This document shows positions 34,447 through 43,207 of a stretch of DNA of 64,000 bases, piece after piece; within the stretch, counting starts at the first letter, position 1; each line of letters begins with the position of its first letter. The notes under the pieces are model-generated. The model ran no database searches. It saw only the letters and a program-made list of their open reading frames with translations, and was not told the origin of the DNA. Origin of the DNA: Hippopus hippopus (lineage: Eukaryota; Mollusca; Bivalvia; Cardiida; Cardiidae). The position numbers and the translations under genes are program-made. The stretch is taken from positions 12,549,215 to 12,613,214 of the forward strand of contig OX328112.1 of NCBI GenBank assembly GCA_946811185.2. Reading direction: 5' to 3'.

Positions 34447-34668
34447 CTGATATAAATTTGGGATTTATGCAAGGACTACAATTACCAAGGTACTGATAAT
34501 TGTTGTTCAAATGATTAGTTGCTGTCAGGGGTGCACTTGATAATCTTTGACCTCTATAACTTACAAAAGCTCCACTCGCCAAGTAACATACCTTAGAAAT
34601 GTGCTCAGGTGATATTGGGGTTAAATAATCTAGTAGCTCATATTCTATGGGTTTAAACTCCCACCTTC
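34447..34668 (-). other. Candidate phase-1 exon, minus strand
   Basis: Acceptor TACTGTCATAG before 34,668 and donor ATATCAG|GTAATG after 34,447 bound a 222-bp open frame, phase 1 to 1. It reads RWEFKPIEYELLDYLTPISP, EHISK and ends NCSPCINPKFIS. An internal perfect donor (CTAAG|GTATGT after 34,592) gives a 77-bp alternative. No family was recognised. The phase would allow splicing to the GTPase-like exon at 19,192, making it a possible upstream exon of that gene. Confidence 0.35.
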
Positions 34669-34699
34669 CTATGACAGTATAGAAAGCATGCATGAAGGT

Positions 34700-35560
34700 A
34701 GAATTGATCCAACAGTAAAATACGATGTTAAGAATCTGTATTTTGGATTACAGACAAAATCAGTACGATTGTAACCTTTATAGCAAACACCCCCTGAAAG
34801 TTTCCAAAAAAATAGGACCAGTATAGTGTGGAACTATGGCATATACAACCGAATGTTCCTAAACGATATCAAACAGGTTTGAATGATGACATAGGTCGGT
34901 AGATAAAACATGCGAATATAAGATTTTGAATCATTACAACGAAGAGAATTTTATGACCTCTGAAAAAAAGTGATTGTGTATAAGTTTTAAAATGTTGGTT
35001 AAATATACATCAAAACAGACGAAAAATAACATCTTTTGTTAATTTAAAATTGCCACCTGGTATCTGTTTTCCACCGATTTGAGATTGAGAAATACTACCA
35101 AACTATAAAAAAGCAAATGTTATGGACGACAGGTGGCCATCTTGAATTCAATAAAAAAAAAAGAAAAAAAATTAACACATTACAGGAGTACAACCATCAA
35201 TTGAAATTTTCTACATTCCACCCAACAGAAACAAAGAAACACCCGTAGAACCTAGAAAAAAAATTCAGGAATTCTAGATTCAAAGGATCGCCAATATGCG
35301 ATCATGAATCGGAATTAAAAGACATGGAAAAGCACATTACAGAAACATATGCATTCATGAAATTTCTCTACATTCTACAGAAGATGGAAAATTAGCCCAA
35401 AGGCAAGACGAGACTTAGTCAACTTTCAAGGACATGCCTTATCAGCAGTCTCACGGAACAAAACGCACTGTCTGATCACTGGTTTCCACTTTTAGATAAC
35501 GCAAAAGTAATACTAGAGAAAATTGAAATTGTGATATTTTAGCTTATTATTGTAGCGGCA
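34700..35560. other. No gene recognised
   Basis: AT-rich sequence with an A-tract near 35,153-35,170. No exon or repeat boundary could be supported. Confidence 0.35.
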
Positions 35561-35574
35561 AAAAAAATGCATGT

Positions 35575-35860
35575 GTTAAAAATGCATTGAAATTTAAATT
35601 ATACCATTTAAAAGTATGAAAAATATTATGAAGATGATAATCTGTTATTGTGTGGTAGGTCCAAGAGTAAGTCGTTGGAAGGAAAAATGAATTTCAAAAT
35701 CAGGCAAAAAGTAAACAAATGAATGACCTGGCGACTTTTAACTTGTTTTGAAATTAATATCTCTACCGGCGACTAAAACTTGGACCCACCGTACAATAAC
35801 AAATTGTCACCTTCACAATAATTCCATCCATTTAAATGGTTTTGTTAAAAGATGTGTATG
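35575..35860. repeat. Foldback MITE, copy 2 of 2
   Basis: It shares with 2,210-2,515 the order AAATTATACCATTTAAA, GGCAAAAAGTAAACAAA, TTTTGAAATTAATATCTCT and GGCGACTAAAACTTGGACC. Its left arm has decayed more than that of the first copy. Confidence 0.6.
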
Positions 35861-36091
35861 TATTTTAACACAAGCTTTTTTACTTTTGGCAGTTATTGTT
35901 ACTATAAGTTGTAAGTTTTTTTTTTTTTGTAACTGTATTGTCCACGTCTAAATGTAAGTTTGAAATTTTGAATTCAACTTATTCTGAAGTTTAAGGGTTA
36001 GATTTTGACTACCATAGATTATATGATATTATATGATACTGTAACTGATCCCAGTGGTTTAACCCTCAGGTTGATCAGTGCCACAGTCATA

Positions 36092-36216
36092 TTTTTTTTT
36101 TATTGCTGAACACAAACAGATCTGATTAAATAAACGTCTGTGCAAGTCAATCATATGATGTAACTGGTTTTGGATGTATTTACTACATAACTGTATCTTT
36201 CTTGTTAACTGGTATG
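36092..36216 (+). repeat. Perfect direct repeat, copy 1
   Basis: About 116 non-T bases (TATTGCTGAACACAAACAG to TGTTAACTGGTATG, preceded by a T-tract) are identical by eye to 37,757-37,882. It is immediately followed by a partial GAGCCATG-type MITE. Confidence 0.85.
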
Positions 36217-36366
36217 TCAAAGGACCAGTGTACCTCGTGACTCAGTCGGTTGTTATACATAGAGGGAAATTATGCATCCATGATTATATGATGACTTGCT
36301 TGGTATCATGCATTACGGAGATGTATTAAACCCCCTTTTGCCAGAGCATGGTGCATATCTAATTAA
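36217..36366 (-). repeat. GAGCCATG-type MITE, half copy
   Basis: CAAAGGACCAGTGTACCTCG and GGAGATGTATTAAACCCCC, CAGAGCATGG match the reverse strand of the family at 54.2 kb. Confidence 0.55.
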
Positions 36367-36649
36367 AATTTTCATTTTTCAAAAATATTCACAACAACGA
36401 GGAAAGAGAGGAAACTGCTTGTGTGATAAAACCAATAAAAAAAAGCCAACAAAGTCAACCGATGCTGTCATAGAATTGAAATCGTATTGAAAGTTGTGTT
36501 AAACACCTTAAAACCCAAAGAGCTGCAAAAAATCGTTTACGATCACGGCTCTCACTGCTGAACTGATATGATCTCAGTCTTCTAAACTATTTAAACATGA
36601 AAGAAACAAATCCTTTGCTACACAATCCAGAGTTTCATCGCCCCTGAAG

Positions 36650-36775
36650 GAGAAGACCTTTGAAAACGTTGTAAGAAAAGGAAAAAACGCTGGTCACCAG
36701 CATTTTCTCCCTTTCCCACAATGTCTTAAGGCTTAACGCTCTTTTCAACATTATTCGTATGTTAACTTTGTGCAA
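36650..36775. repeat. CCCTTTACC hairpin MITE, partial
   Basis: Core AAAAACGCTGGTCACCAGC ATTTTCTCC with GTAAGAAAAGG and CCTTTCCCACAATG on either side. The outer ends are decayed. Confidence 0.6.
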
Positions 36776-36977
36776 CTTTCAAAGCCACTGGTCCTGGTAG
36801 TGGGTTATCGTTTTAAGTACTTAATCTTGACTCTGACCAGATTTTCAAGCCATGAGATAATCGCGAAAGTTTAGCAACATTTTCTTATTGTGCCCAATAA
36901 GAAACGGTACAACAGAAAAACGATAAATTGACACAAAAAGGTAAGTTTTAAAAAAAACCACTGCCAGATTTCATCTC

Positions 36978-37085
36978 ATTTCGTTTCGTTCTATTTCGTT
37001 TCGTTCCGTTTCGTCCTCATTTTATTCCGTTTCGTTTCGTTCCGTTTCGTTGCGTTTCGTTTCGTTGCGTTTCGATTCTGTTTCT
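36978..37085. repeat. (TTTCG)n pentanucleotide tract
   Basis: Imperfect TTTCG, TTCCG and TTGCG units. Confidence 0.85.
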
Positions 37086-37756
37086 TACTTTATAGGGGCC
37101 CGATTTCCACGGCCTGTTTTTAGATTATCATTTTCTTTCTTAAGAATATTTTTACCATAACTAACATCTCTCCTCTCTCCTTTTTCCTCTCCATAGCTTT
37201 TGTCGAGAATTTAAGTAACACAAACGTCGTTACATAGCGTCACGACCGTCGGAACATACATGAGCAAAATGTGTGTTGTAGAAAGATCTTAGTAGACCTG
37301 AACGAATTATGACGAGCGCGTGAGTGACTATCGGAAGACGAGGTCTTGGCGAGGGAAAATCTCAAAGTAGTCACCGTTTACAGAGGCGTAGCAAACCCAT
37401 TAGAAATTCATCTTTGTACCCAAAACATTTAGATTTAGTCAATCTGCGTTAATCTGATTTATGAGCACTATTTTTTGATAAAATGGTATCGAGCAAAGTC
37501 GGGAATTATTGACCGGCTGCAGTATTAGTATTCTGCTAGAGACGAGTTTTCAAAAGAATGCTGGAAAAGGCAAACATGGCTAGCTAGATAACTTTCTCCT
37601 TTTTCCGCGAGATTGTTTTAAGTCCAAATTACGCTTTGTTTCATTAAATAAACTCTACAATATCTATCCATGACTTACCAACAGAAACTCGAGTGATTTT
37701 CACGTGCATTGGGCTATTGTCGGAAATGAAACTGTCAGATTTAAATGTATACTTGA

Positions 37757-37882
37757 TTTTTTTTTTTATTGCTGAACACAAACAGATCTGATTAAATAAA
37801 CGTCTGTGCAAGTCAATCATATGATGTAACTGGTTTTGGATGTATTTACTACATAACTGTATCTTTCTTGTTAACTGGTATG
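37757..37882 (+). repeat. Perfect direct repeat, copy 2
   Basis: Identical by eye to 36,092-36,216 apart from T-tract length, at a distance of 1,666 bp. Flanks differ on both sides. Confidence 0.85.
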
Positions 37883-38044
37883 CGACAAGCTTGGTTTACT
37901 CGTGGATCGAGTTGACATAGGCCAAGCCTATTTTTGCTTCGTGTAAGGCTATGGTAAAACATTTAATTAACAGTATTGATTTTCAGTAACGAATTCCTAA
38001 GTTAGAATAAGTTAGTTAAAGCAGGTAAAAATGAGACAGTGCTC

Positions 38045-38203
38045 ATGCTAAGGTCATACATAGCCCAACAAACAAAATTAGGCGATATATTGCAGAACAT
38101 TAGGAAGAACTTGGACCAATTGCCTAAAGATGCCAGAGACCTGTACAGACAGCTTGCGACAGACATCTTGAAAACTAGGGGAAGTGATTATTACTCAAGA
38201 TAA
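38045..38203 (+). other. Coding-like small open frame, unassigned
   Basis: From the ATG, 52 codons read MLRSYIAQQTKLGDILQNIR, KNLDQLPKDARDLYRQLA, TDILKTRGSDYYSR, then TAA. The pattern of Leu spacing and charged residues looks like a real amphipathic helix. It faintly recalls a BESS-type helical motif, but this is speculation. The frame is open back to 38,006, so it could be a last exon with an upstream acceptor (TTAAAGCAG before 38,024). Confidence 0.3.
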
Positions 38204-39855
38204 AGATAACGAAGATATAAAGATTTCAATCAGTGTAAATACCAGCTCATCTATTTCTTTGACTTCCATTTGACAGAAAGATTTGAGAGCCTGAAGTCTT
38301 ACTAACATAGCTTGATAATTTATGGTCTCGTTTCAAAACTACTAATCTGTAAGCATTCGGTATTTGACTGCTTTCGGATGCTGTTCTGTAAAACTCGTGA
38401 TTAAAAAAACTGGAGACAAAGGAGCAGCTTCTTATATTCATCGATTACTTAACCCTATTTGATTTTCCATTTCGAGTGTAACCTAGCAGCTATATCAACT
38501 AGCCAAACATAGATTACTAAAAATGACGAAAACATGCGAAGGCTTACCAGTCTCATCCTAAGTCCTTAAAGGGGACTATTTAGTTTTTATGCCGCAAACA
38601 TTCTTGTTAAATACAGATAAGTACAAGAACATATATTTTTCTCCGCAATCGTATACAATGCACAATTGTATTCAATGAAGAGGTGCATTTTGGGCATCTG
38701 AATGAAGGAAAGATCGTTTCGCAATCAGTAACTCTGTCTAATTTTATTACATCTGACTGTCTAATTGTATTACATCTGATATGATGTCATCATAACGTTA
38801 TCATACTGATTTGAATATAAATCCTCGTAATCGAAGCGTGTTATTGATCATGTGACAATGCCACAAGTTTTCACTAAACTCTGTCACGAAATCTAAAAGA
38901 ACTCAAAGAGGCGACGTAACTTATCAAAGATACTATTGATTTTTTCCATTACTTTTGTGTTTCTTCTTTACTGTTAATTTGCCAGCTATTGTCTTACTGA
39001 ATTCAGTGATAATTACTTTCTTAGTCGTTATTAATTGTCTTGCATGGCCTATTTTAGTTGGCATAGGGAAGGTTTAGAAACGATAAATTTGTATTTTGAA
39101 CGGTTTATTAAGATCAGTAATAAATTACTCACCAGTCTCCTTTTCAAGTAATGTTTTCCTACCTATTAAATAGAATTATCAAATGGACTCTCGAGTGCAT
39201 TTTAGTCTATCAAGTATATACTTAGATTGGTCCACAAGGAAGACAGGTAGAAATGGGATAAATAAAATATTAATTCTAGTCATTTCCATTTGAGTTGATG
39301 TAAATTGACATTAACAATTTGCTTGGCCTTTTTTGCAATTTGTGAAAATAGGTTGAGAACGCCCCCTTATCGAGTCCGCTACTCACTGTCGTCGTCCAAA
39401 GTTCTCGTACAGGTCTACTATGGCTGCCAACAGACCCGGAAGTGGAGTTTGCCTAAACGAGACTTTCAGACCTTTTTATTTCGATTGTTTGCTTCTCATA
39501 TCATATTATAAAGTTAAGTGTAAAAGCTACGTCTAACAAAAAATATACTTTTTTCTCATCATTTGTCCTGAACCTAGATAATTAATGTTAAAGCGTTAAA
39601 TCTAAAGCAGGAAGTAGGACAAAGAGAAAGCAATCGAAATATCACAAACAATACACATTAGTTCTACTCTAATTTATGAGGAAAAAAGTTAGAACCAGAC
39701 TTTTACCTGCCGATCATCCGAATTTCCATCATGAACAAATATCAACTGAAACTCTTTTTTGCACTTTCTCTATTTCTGTCACATATGCACCTAGCAGAAC
39801 TAAAATGTATTTCAACTTAACAAAAGCAAGAGCATAACACAGTCCAGGAAGTATA
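38204..39855. other. No gene recognised
   Basis: No exon pairs, RNA genes or clear repeats were seen in this stretch. Confidence 0.35.
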
Positions 39856-39859
39856 AAAA

Positions 39860-40275
39860 AAAATCCCTTAACTCTTTACCATCCAAAACTTTAGACTTGG
39901 CCAAACTGAAAGCAATATCAGACAACAAAAGTTGTGAATCAAATGATGGGATTCGACTGCGATGGGGCACAAAACATTGTGGGAAAAGGAAATAATGCTG
40001 GTTACCACCATTTTCTTCTTTTCTCACAGTACATGACATGGCTTCTTCCTCAGGGTCGTTAAAACTCGGAATTATGCTGAGTGGCAAAAAGGTTAATGTC
40101 TATATTTACGGACCAATATTTTTCATGCTTGAATTTCACGTCAATACACAACTTAGTTTAAACTCAAATATCTCAAAACTTAGAGATGATAAAATTTTGG
40201 TTACTGGCTCTCATTTTCTCCTTTTGCCACAATGTTTTCAAACGCTTTAATACTCCAGAGTCGTTAAAACTCTGG
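39860..40275. repeat. Two CCCTTTACC hairpin MITEs, degenerate
   Basis: The first (about 39,870-40,065) has GTGGGAAAAGGAAATAATGC and GGTTACCACCATTTTCTTC, with ACTCTTTACCATCC at its left end. A partial one follows at 40,190-40,275 (TTTTCTCCTTTTGCCACAAT). Confidence 0.6.
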
Positions 40276-40360
40276 ATTTTTAGGAATCAACAGCGTCACT
40301 TGAATTTCTAAACATTCTGTAAACAATGATAAATATACCTTACATTTGGTAGCATGATCA

Positions 40361-40663
40361 CAGGGATCGTATATATGTATTTATATATGGCCCGCAACAC
40401 GCGAAAAGGGGCATTCGGACATTTGCGTAAAGTGTCGTCTCGGATCAGCCTGCGCAGTCCGCGCAGGCTAATCCGAGACGGCACTTTCCGTTTATATGTA
40501 ATTTTCTGTTTTGAGCAGGTCTATTGTAGCACAAAATCTGATGTAGTCGTACGGTGCCGTCTCGGATTAGCCTGTGCGGACTGCGCAGGCAGATCCGAGA
40601 CGACACTTTACGCAAATGTCCGAATGCCCCTTTTCGCGTGTTGCAAGTCATATAGGATCCCTG
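40361..40663. mobile_element. CAGGGATC-ended MITE with 7-bp target duplication
   Basis: The left end is CAGGGATCGTATATATG and the right end GTCATATAGGATCCCTG. ATGATCA is duplicated exactly on both sides (40,354-40,360 and 40,664-40,670). Inside are arms GCAACACGCGAAAAGGGGC and GCCCCTTTTCGCGTGTTGC and two hairpins with cores CTGCGCAGTCCGCGCAG and CTGTGCGGACTGCGCAG. It is non-coding. The open frames across it are by-products. Confidence 0.85.
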
Positions 40664-41079
40664 ATGATCATCAAGTTCGAAACGCCATACACAATGTTTC
40701 ATACCCCGATACAACACAGCGAGACTTTTTTCCACAGAAAGAAACGATTACTTTACAAAACTGGTTACATGTGAACTACAGATCATTATTTGAAAGTATA
40801 AAAGTTTAAAGCTATTGACATCATACTCGTAACTTAGATACAGATAGATCATATTGATCAAAATCACAGTGGAAACGATCTGTAACTCTACCGGTTTATT
40901 GGATTTATTGCCCTTTGAATAATTTTACACTGTTTTTTCTTGCCTGTAGCATAACTTCCAAAACTTTTGAATCCAAATCTCAAATAATACATGCGGATTA
41001 CAGAAACACAATAGCACCAGAGCTCTCTGTCTTCAGTTATTTTAATGTTATTGCTTTTTGTCATTTTACACTTCTTTTC

Positions 41080-41170
41080 TATTGTACCTAACTCATATAC
41101 GACACAGTTGATAGGATAGAAAACACTGGTTACCAGCATTTTCTCCTTTTTCAACAATACATGTATAGTT
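41080..41170. repeat. CCCTTTACC hairpin MITE fragment
   Basis: AAACACTGGTTACCAGCAT then TTTCTCCTTTTTCAACAAT: the right half of the hairpin plus part of the loop. Confidence 0.5.
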
Positions 41171-41950
41171 TCAGCCTTCGAGGGCGTCGCCCATATAGGA
41201 AACCGATGGCGACGATAAATAAACGCAAAATTCATTCAACCGGTAAGCAGAGAAAACTGTGGAATAAGCGATGGAAAGGGAGCATTTCAATGAGAAAGAA
41301 AGTTTCTGAAACCTATGAAAATAGGAGTAAATGCTGGTAAACATTACTTTATACTTCCCATCTTGTCCTCTTTTTTTTTTTTTTTTTTGTAAGAGACAAC
41401 AATTTTTGAGCCACAGTTGATTTGTGGCCTGAAAATGCTTTCGTTTTGGACAAGTCTAGTATTGCAGGTATAGAAAGTTGAAAATTTCCATTTTTTGTTT
41501 AGGTAATTCTTTTTAAACTTGCAAAGATTGTTTGGTTCATCAAGGGATTGAATTCTATTGAAGGTGAAGTAAATCTAATAAACCGTTCAGGAAAAGCTGC
41601 CATTTAATGACTTAGTATCGTTTACTCAACTAAGTCCACATTTGAAATTTGCTAGATTGTTTAATACAAGGCGTACCGAAACCCTATCAAATTTGGCTGG
41701 ATTCCAAACATTTAGTTTTGAGAAATTGCACTTCATTTTTTTCACTGTTTGTTCAATTTACCATGCCTACTTATGCTGTCTTAATGGGTTCAAGCCCAGT
41801 TGCAAGAACACATTTTTGTGTGGGGGGGTTGTCTTTTTTTCTTTTTGCATCATGAATTCATAATGTATGCTAGCATAAAAGCAAAATCACTGCCAGTGGA
41901 GCGATTTCAGGCCCTCTCGGGCCTCTAGTTAATATTTACGTTACCATTAG
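41170..41950. other. No gene; end of a molluscan repeat
   Basis: A T-tract lies near 41,372-41,389. At 41,892-41,935 is CCAGTGGAGCGATTTCAGG then CCTCTCGGGCCTCTAG, the right end of the repeat class seen at 21.2-22.7 kb. Nothing else was recognised. Confidence 0.4.
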
Positions 41951-42010
41951 CAGTGTCAAGGAGAGAGGTTAGATATATAAGCACTTCAAACCTGCCTTGC
42001 TGTTTAGTTA

Positions 42011-42104
42011 GCTTTTACAGCGATGCGGTTTGGTGTATTTCTCTCCGTGACAGTTAAGCAACGTGCGTTAGGTTAGTGCCTGGATGGATGACTAGGCCGT
42101 TGCA
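42011..42104 (+). pseudogene. 5S-rRNA-like segment in left LTR
   Basis: GTTAAGCAACGT and, 18 bp later, GGTTAGTGCCTGGATGG ATGAC match the 5S rRNA box A and intermediate-element/box C region (known form: AGTTAAGCAACGT and GGTTAGTACTTGGATGG GTGACC) with the right spacing. The 5' part (GCTTTTACAGCGATGCGG) is weaker. A TATA-like TATATAAG lies about 37 bp upstream. Confidence 0.6.
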
Positions 42105-42300
42105 CTAAATATTTGGTTGTAGAGGTGGGATAATGACAACTGCCGGACTGGAGTTGCCTTACCCATGTATATTCCCCTGGTTTATTGGTATATACATGTT
42201 TGAACATAAGTCTCGGAGCCGAGACTTCTCGAAGGGAAGAGTAATGTCACGGAGAGAGGTTAGATATATAAGCACTTGAACCTGCCTTGCTGTTACGCTA

Positions 42301-42394
42301 GCTTATACAACGATGCGATTTGGTGCATGTCTCTCCGTGATAGTTAAGGAACGTGCGATAGGCTAGTGCATGGATGGGTGACCAGGCCGATGCT
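42301..42394 (+). pseudogene. 5S-rRNA-like segment in right LTR
   Basis: GTTAAGGAACGT and GGCTAGTGCATGGATGGG TGACC repeat the 5S control-region matches. The box C part (GGATGGGTGACC) is exact here. TATATAAG is again upstream at about 42,265. Confidence 0.6.
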
Positions 42395-42638
42395 CGTTAC
42401 AGCAGATTTAGGTACATTAGGATGGCATAAAATGGCAAATCATTTTGTGTTATGCAGTTTAATGTTTGTTTGGTACATTGTTCCAGTAAAAGTTAGTGTT
42501 TTACTATTCAATCAACTATTTTTGAAGGTGATATTTACGTTACGCAAAATAAAAACGTTCTGCAAAATTAATGTGCAACCACTGTACAGCATAAGTTTCC
42601 CGAAATATTATACAGTATAATTTTCGGATAAGGAAAAT

Positions 42639-42674
42639 CAGGGATCTTATATACATGTGTATATACGATCCCTG
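42639..42674. mobile_element. 36-bp palindromic remnant of the CAGGGATC MITE
   Basis: CAGGGATCTTATATACAT faces GTGTATATACGATCCCTG. It is flanked by GGAAAAT on the left and GGAAAAC on the right, a 7-bp duplication with one change. It consists of little more than the two ends of the 303-bp element at 40.4 kb. Confidence 0.75.
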
Positions 42675-42741
42675 GGAAAACGATTGCAATCCTATAATTT
42701 TAATTTTTCAACTATCGTTCCACTGGAATTGGTCCGCCTTA

Positions 42742-42780
42742 CTGTGAACGTGTGTACATATATACGATCCCTGCTGAGAA
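42742..42780. mobile_element. Possible truncated CAGGGATC remnant
   Basis: GTGTACATATATACGATCCCTG is one end of the family. CTGAGAA follows it and CTGTGAA lies two bases before it, which may be a decayed 7-bp duplication around a left-truncated copy. Confidence 0.45.
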
Positions 42781-43110
42781 CAGGCATAACCCTTATCAAA
42801 CAATCCTATATTTAAATGACACTGGGGAGAATTGCCTTTGGAAACATTATATATTCAGCATTTTCTCCTTTAAAACAATGTTTTACACCATCCATTGATA
42901 AATTTTTATAGATCTATTATTTAATTTGTCGTCTGCAATAACTTTTAGGGAAAAGGTTTTGGAAATGGATCGTTTCTGCACTGGACCGTCTTAGTATCGG
43001 GCTGCATTTTTACCCACTCCCCAATTCCCAGTTACCTCCCTTAGATCAAAGAATACGCGTGAAAACACAAAACATTGCGAAACCCTACAATAGTAAAAGT
43101 TTGACAAATT
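42781..43110 (+). promoter_or_regulatory. AAMP upstream region
   Basis: The 330 bp before the AAMP start contain a degenerate CCCTTTACC MITE (about 42,820-42,960) and then unique sequence with CACTCCCCAATTCCCAG near 43,016. No TATA box in a convincing position was seen. The true transcription start cannot be placed. Confidence 0.3.
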
Positions 43111-43207
43111 ATGGACGGAGAGGAAGATCAATATATTGGAGACGACATGGAAGACGAAATCGCTGCTGATGATGTTCTTCAAATAATAGAATTAGATGAC
43201 AATGGAG
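43111..43207 (+). CDS. AAMP: AAMP exon 1 (start codon)
   Basis: ATG at 43,111 opens [38 protein letters not shown] aligns with the vertebrate N-terminal VVELD. The donor is GGAG|GTTTGT, phase 1. It is a slightly weak donor but the only one that fits. Confidence 0.9.

Larger units (their letters stand above)
41954..42401 (+). mobile_element. Miniature LTR retrotransposon with 5S-like LTRs
   Basis: Two direct repeats (41,954 to about 42,113, and 42,245-42,401) begin TGTCAAGGAGAGAGG and TGTCACGGAGAGAGG and stay similar for about 150 bp. GCAG lies directly on both outer sides (41,950-41,953 and 42,402-42,405). After the first repeat is TGGTTGTAGAGGTGGGA, a candidate primer-binding site. Before the second is GAAGGGAAGAGTAA, a polypurine-like tract. 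The internal part is only about 130 bp and non-coding. This is the layout of a TRIM. Each LTR carries a 5S-rRNA-like segment, as in plant Cassandra elements. The relation to Cassandra is by analogy, not shown homology. Confidence 0.6.

Noticed and set aside
36092..37882. A young LTR retrotransposon with 116-bp LTRs
   Set aside because: No TG...CA termini, no target duplication, no primer site or polypurine tract, and no coding sequence between the copies.
40354..40809. A 151-codon plus-strand protein and a 96-codon minus-strand protein
   Set aside because: Both frames run through the hairpin MITE at 40,361-40,663, and the same translation appears at 3.9 kb in another copy of the element.
42011..42394. 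Two functional tandem 5S rRNA genes
   Set aside because: Only the internal promoter region matches well. The 5' and 3' stems are too diverged, and the units sit inside direct repeats with LTR-type borders.
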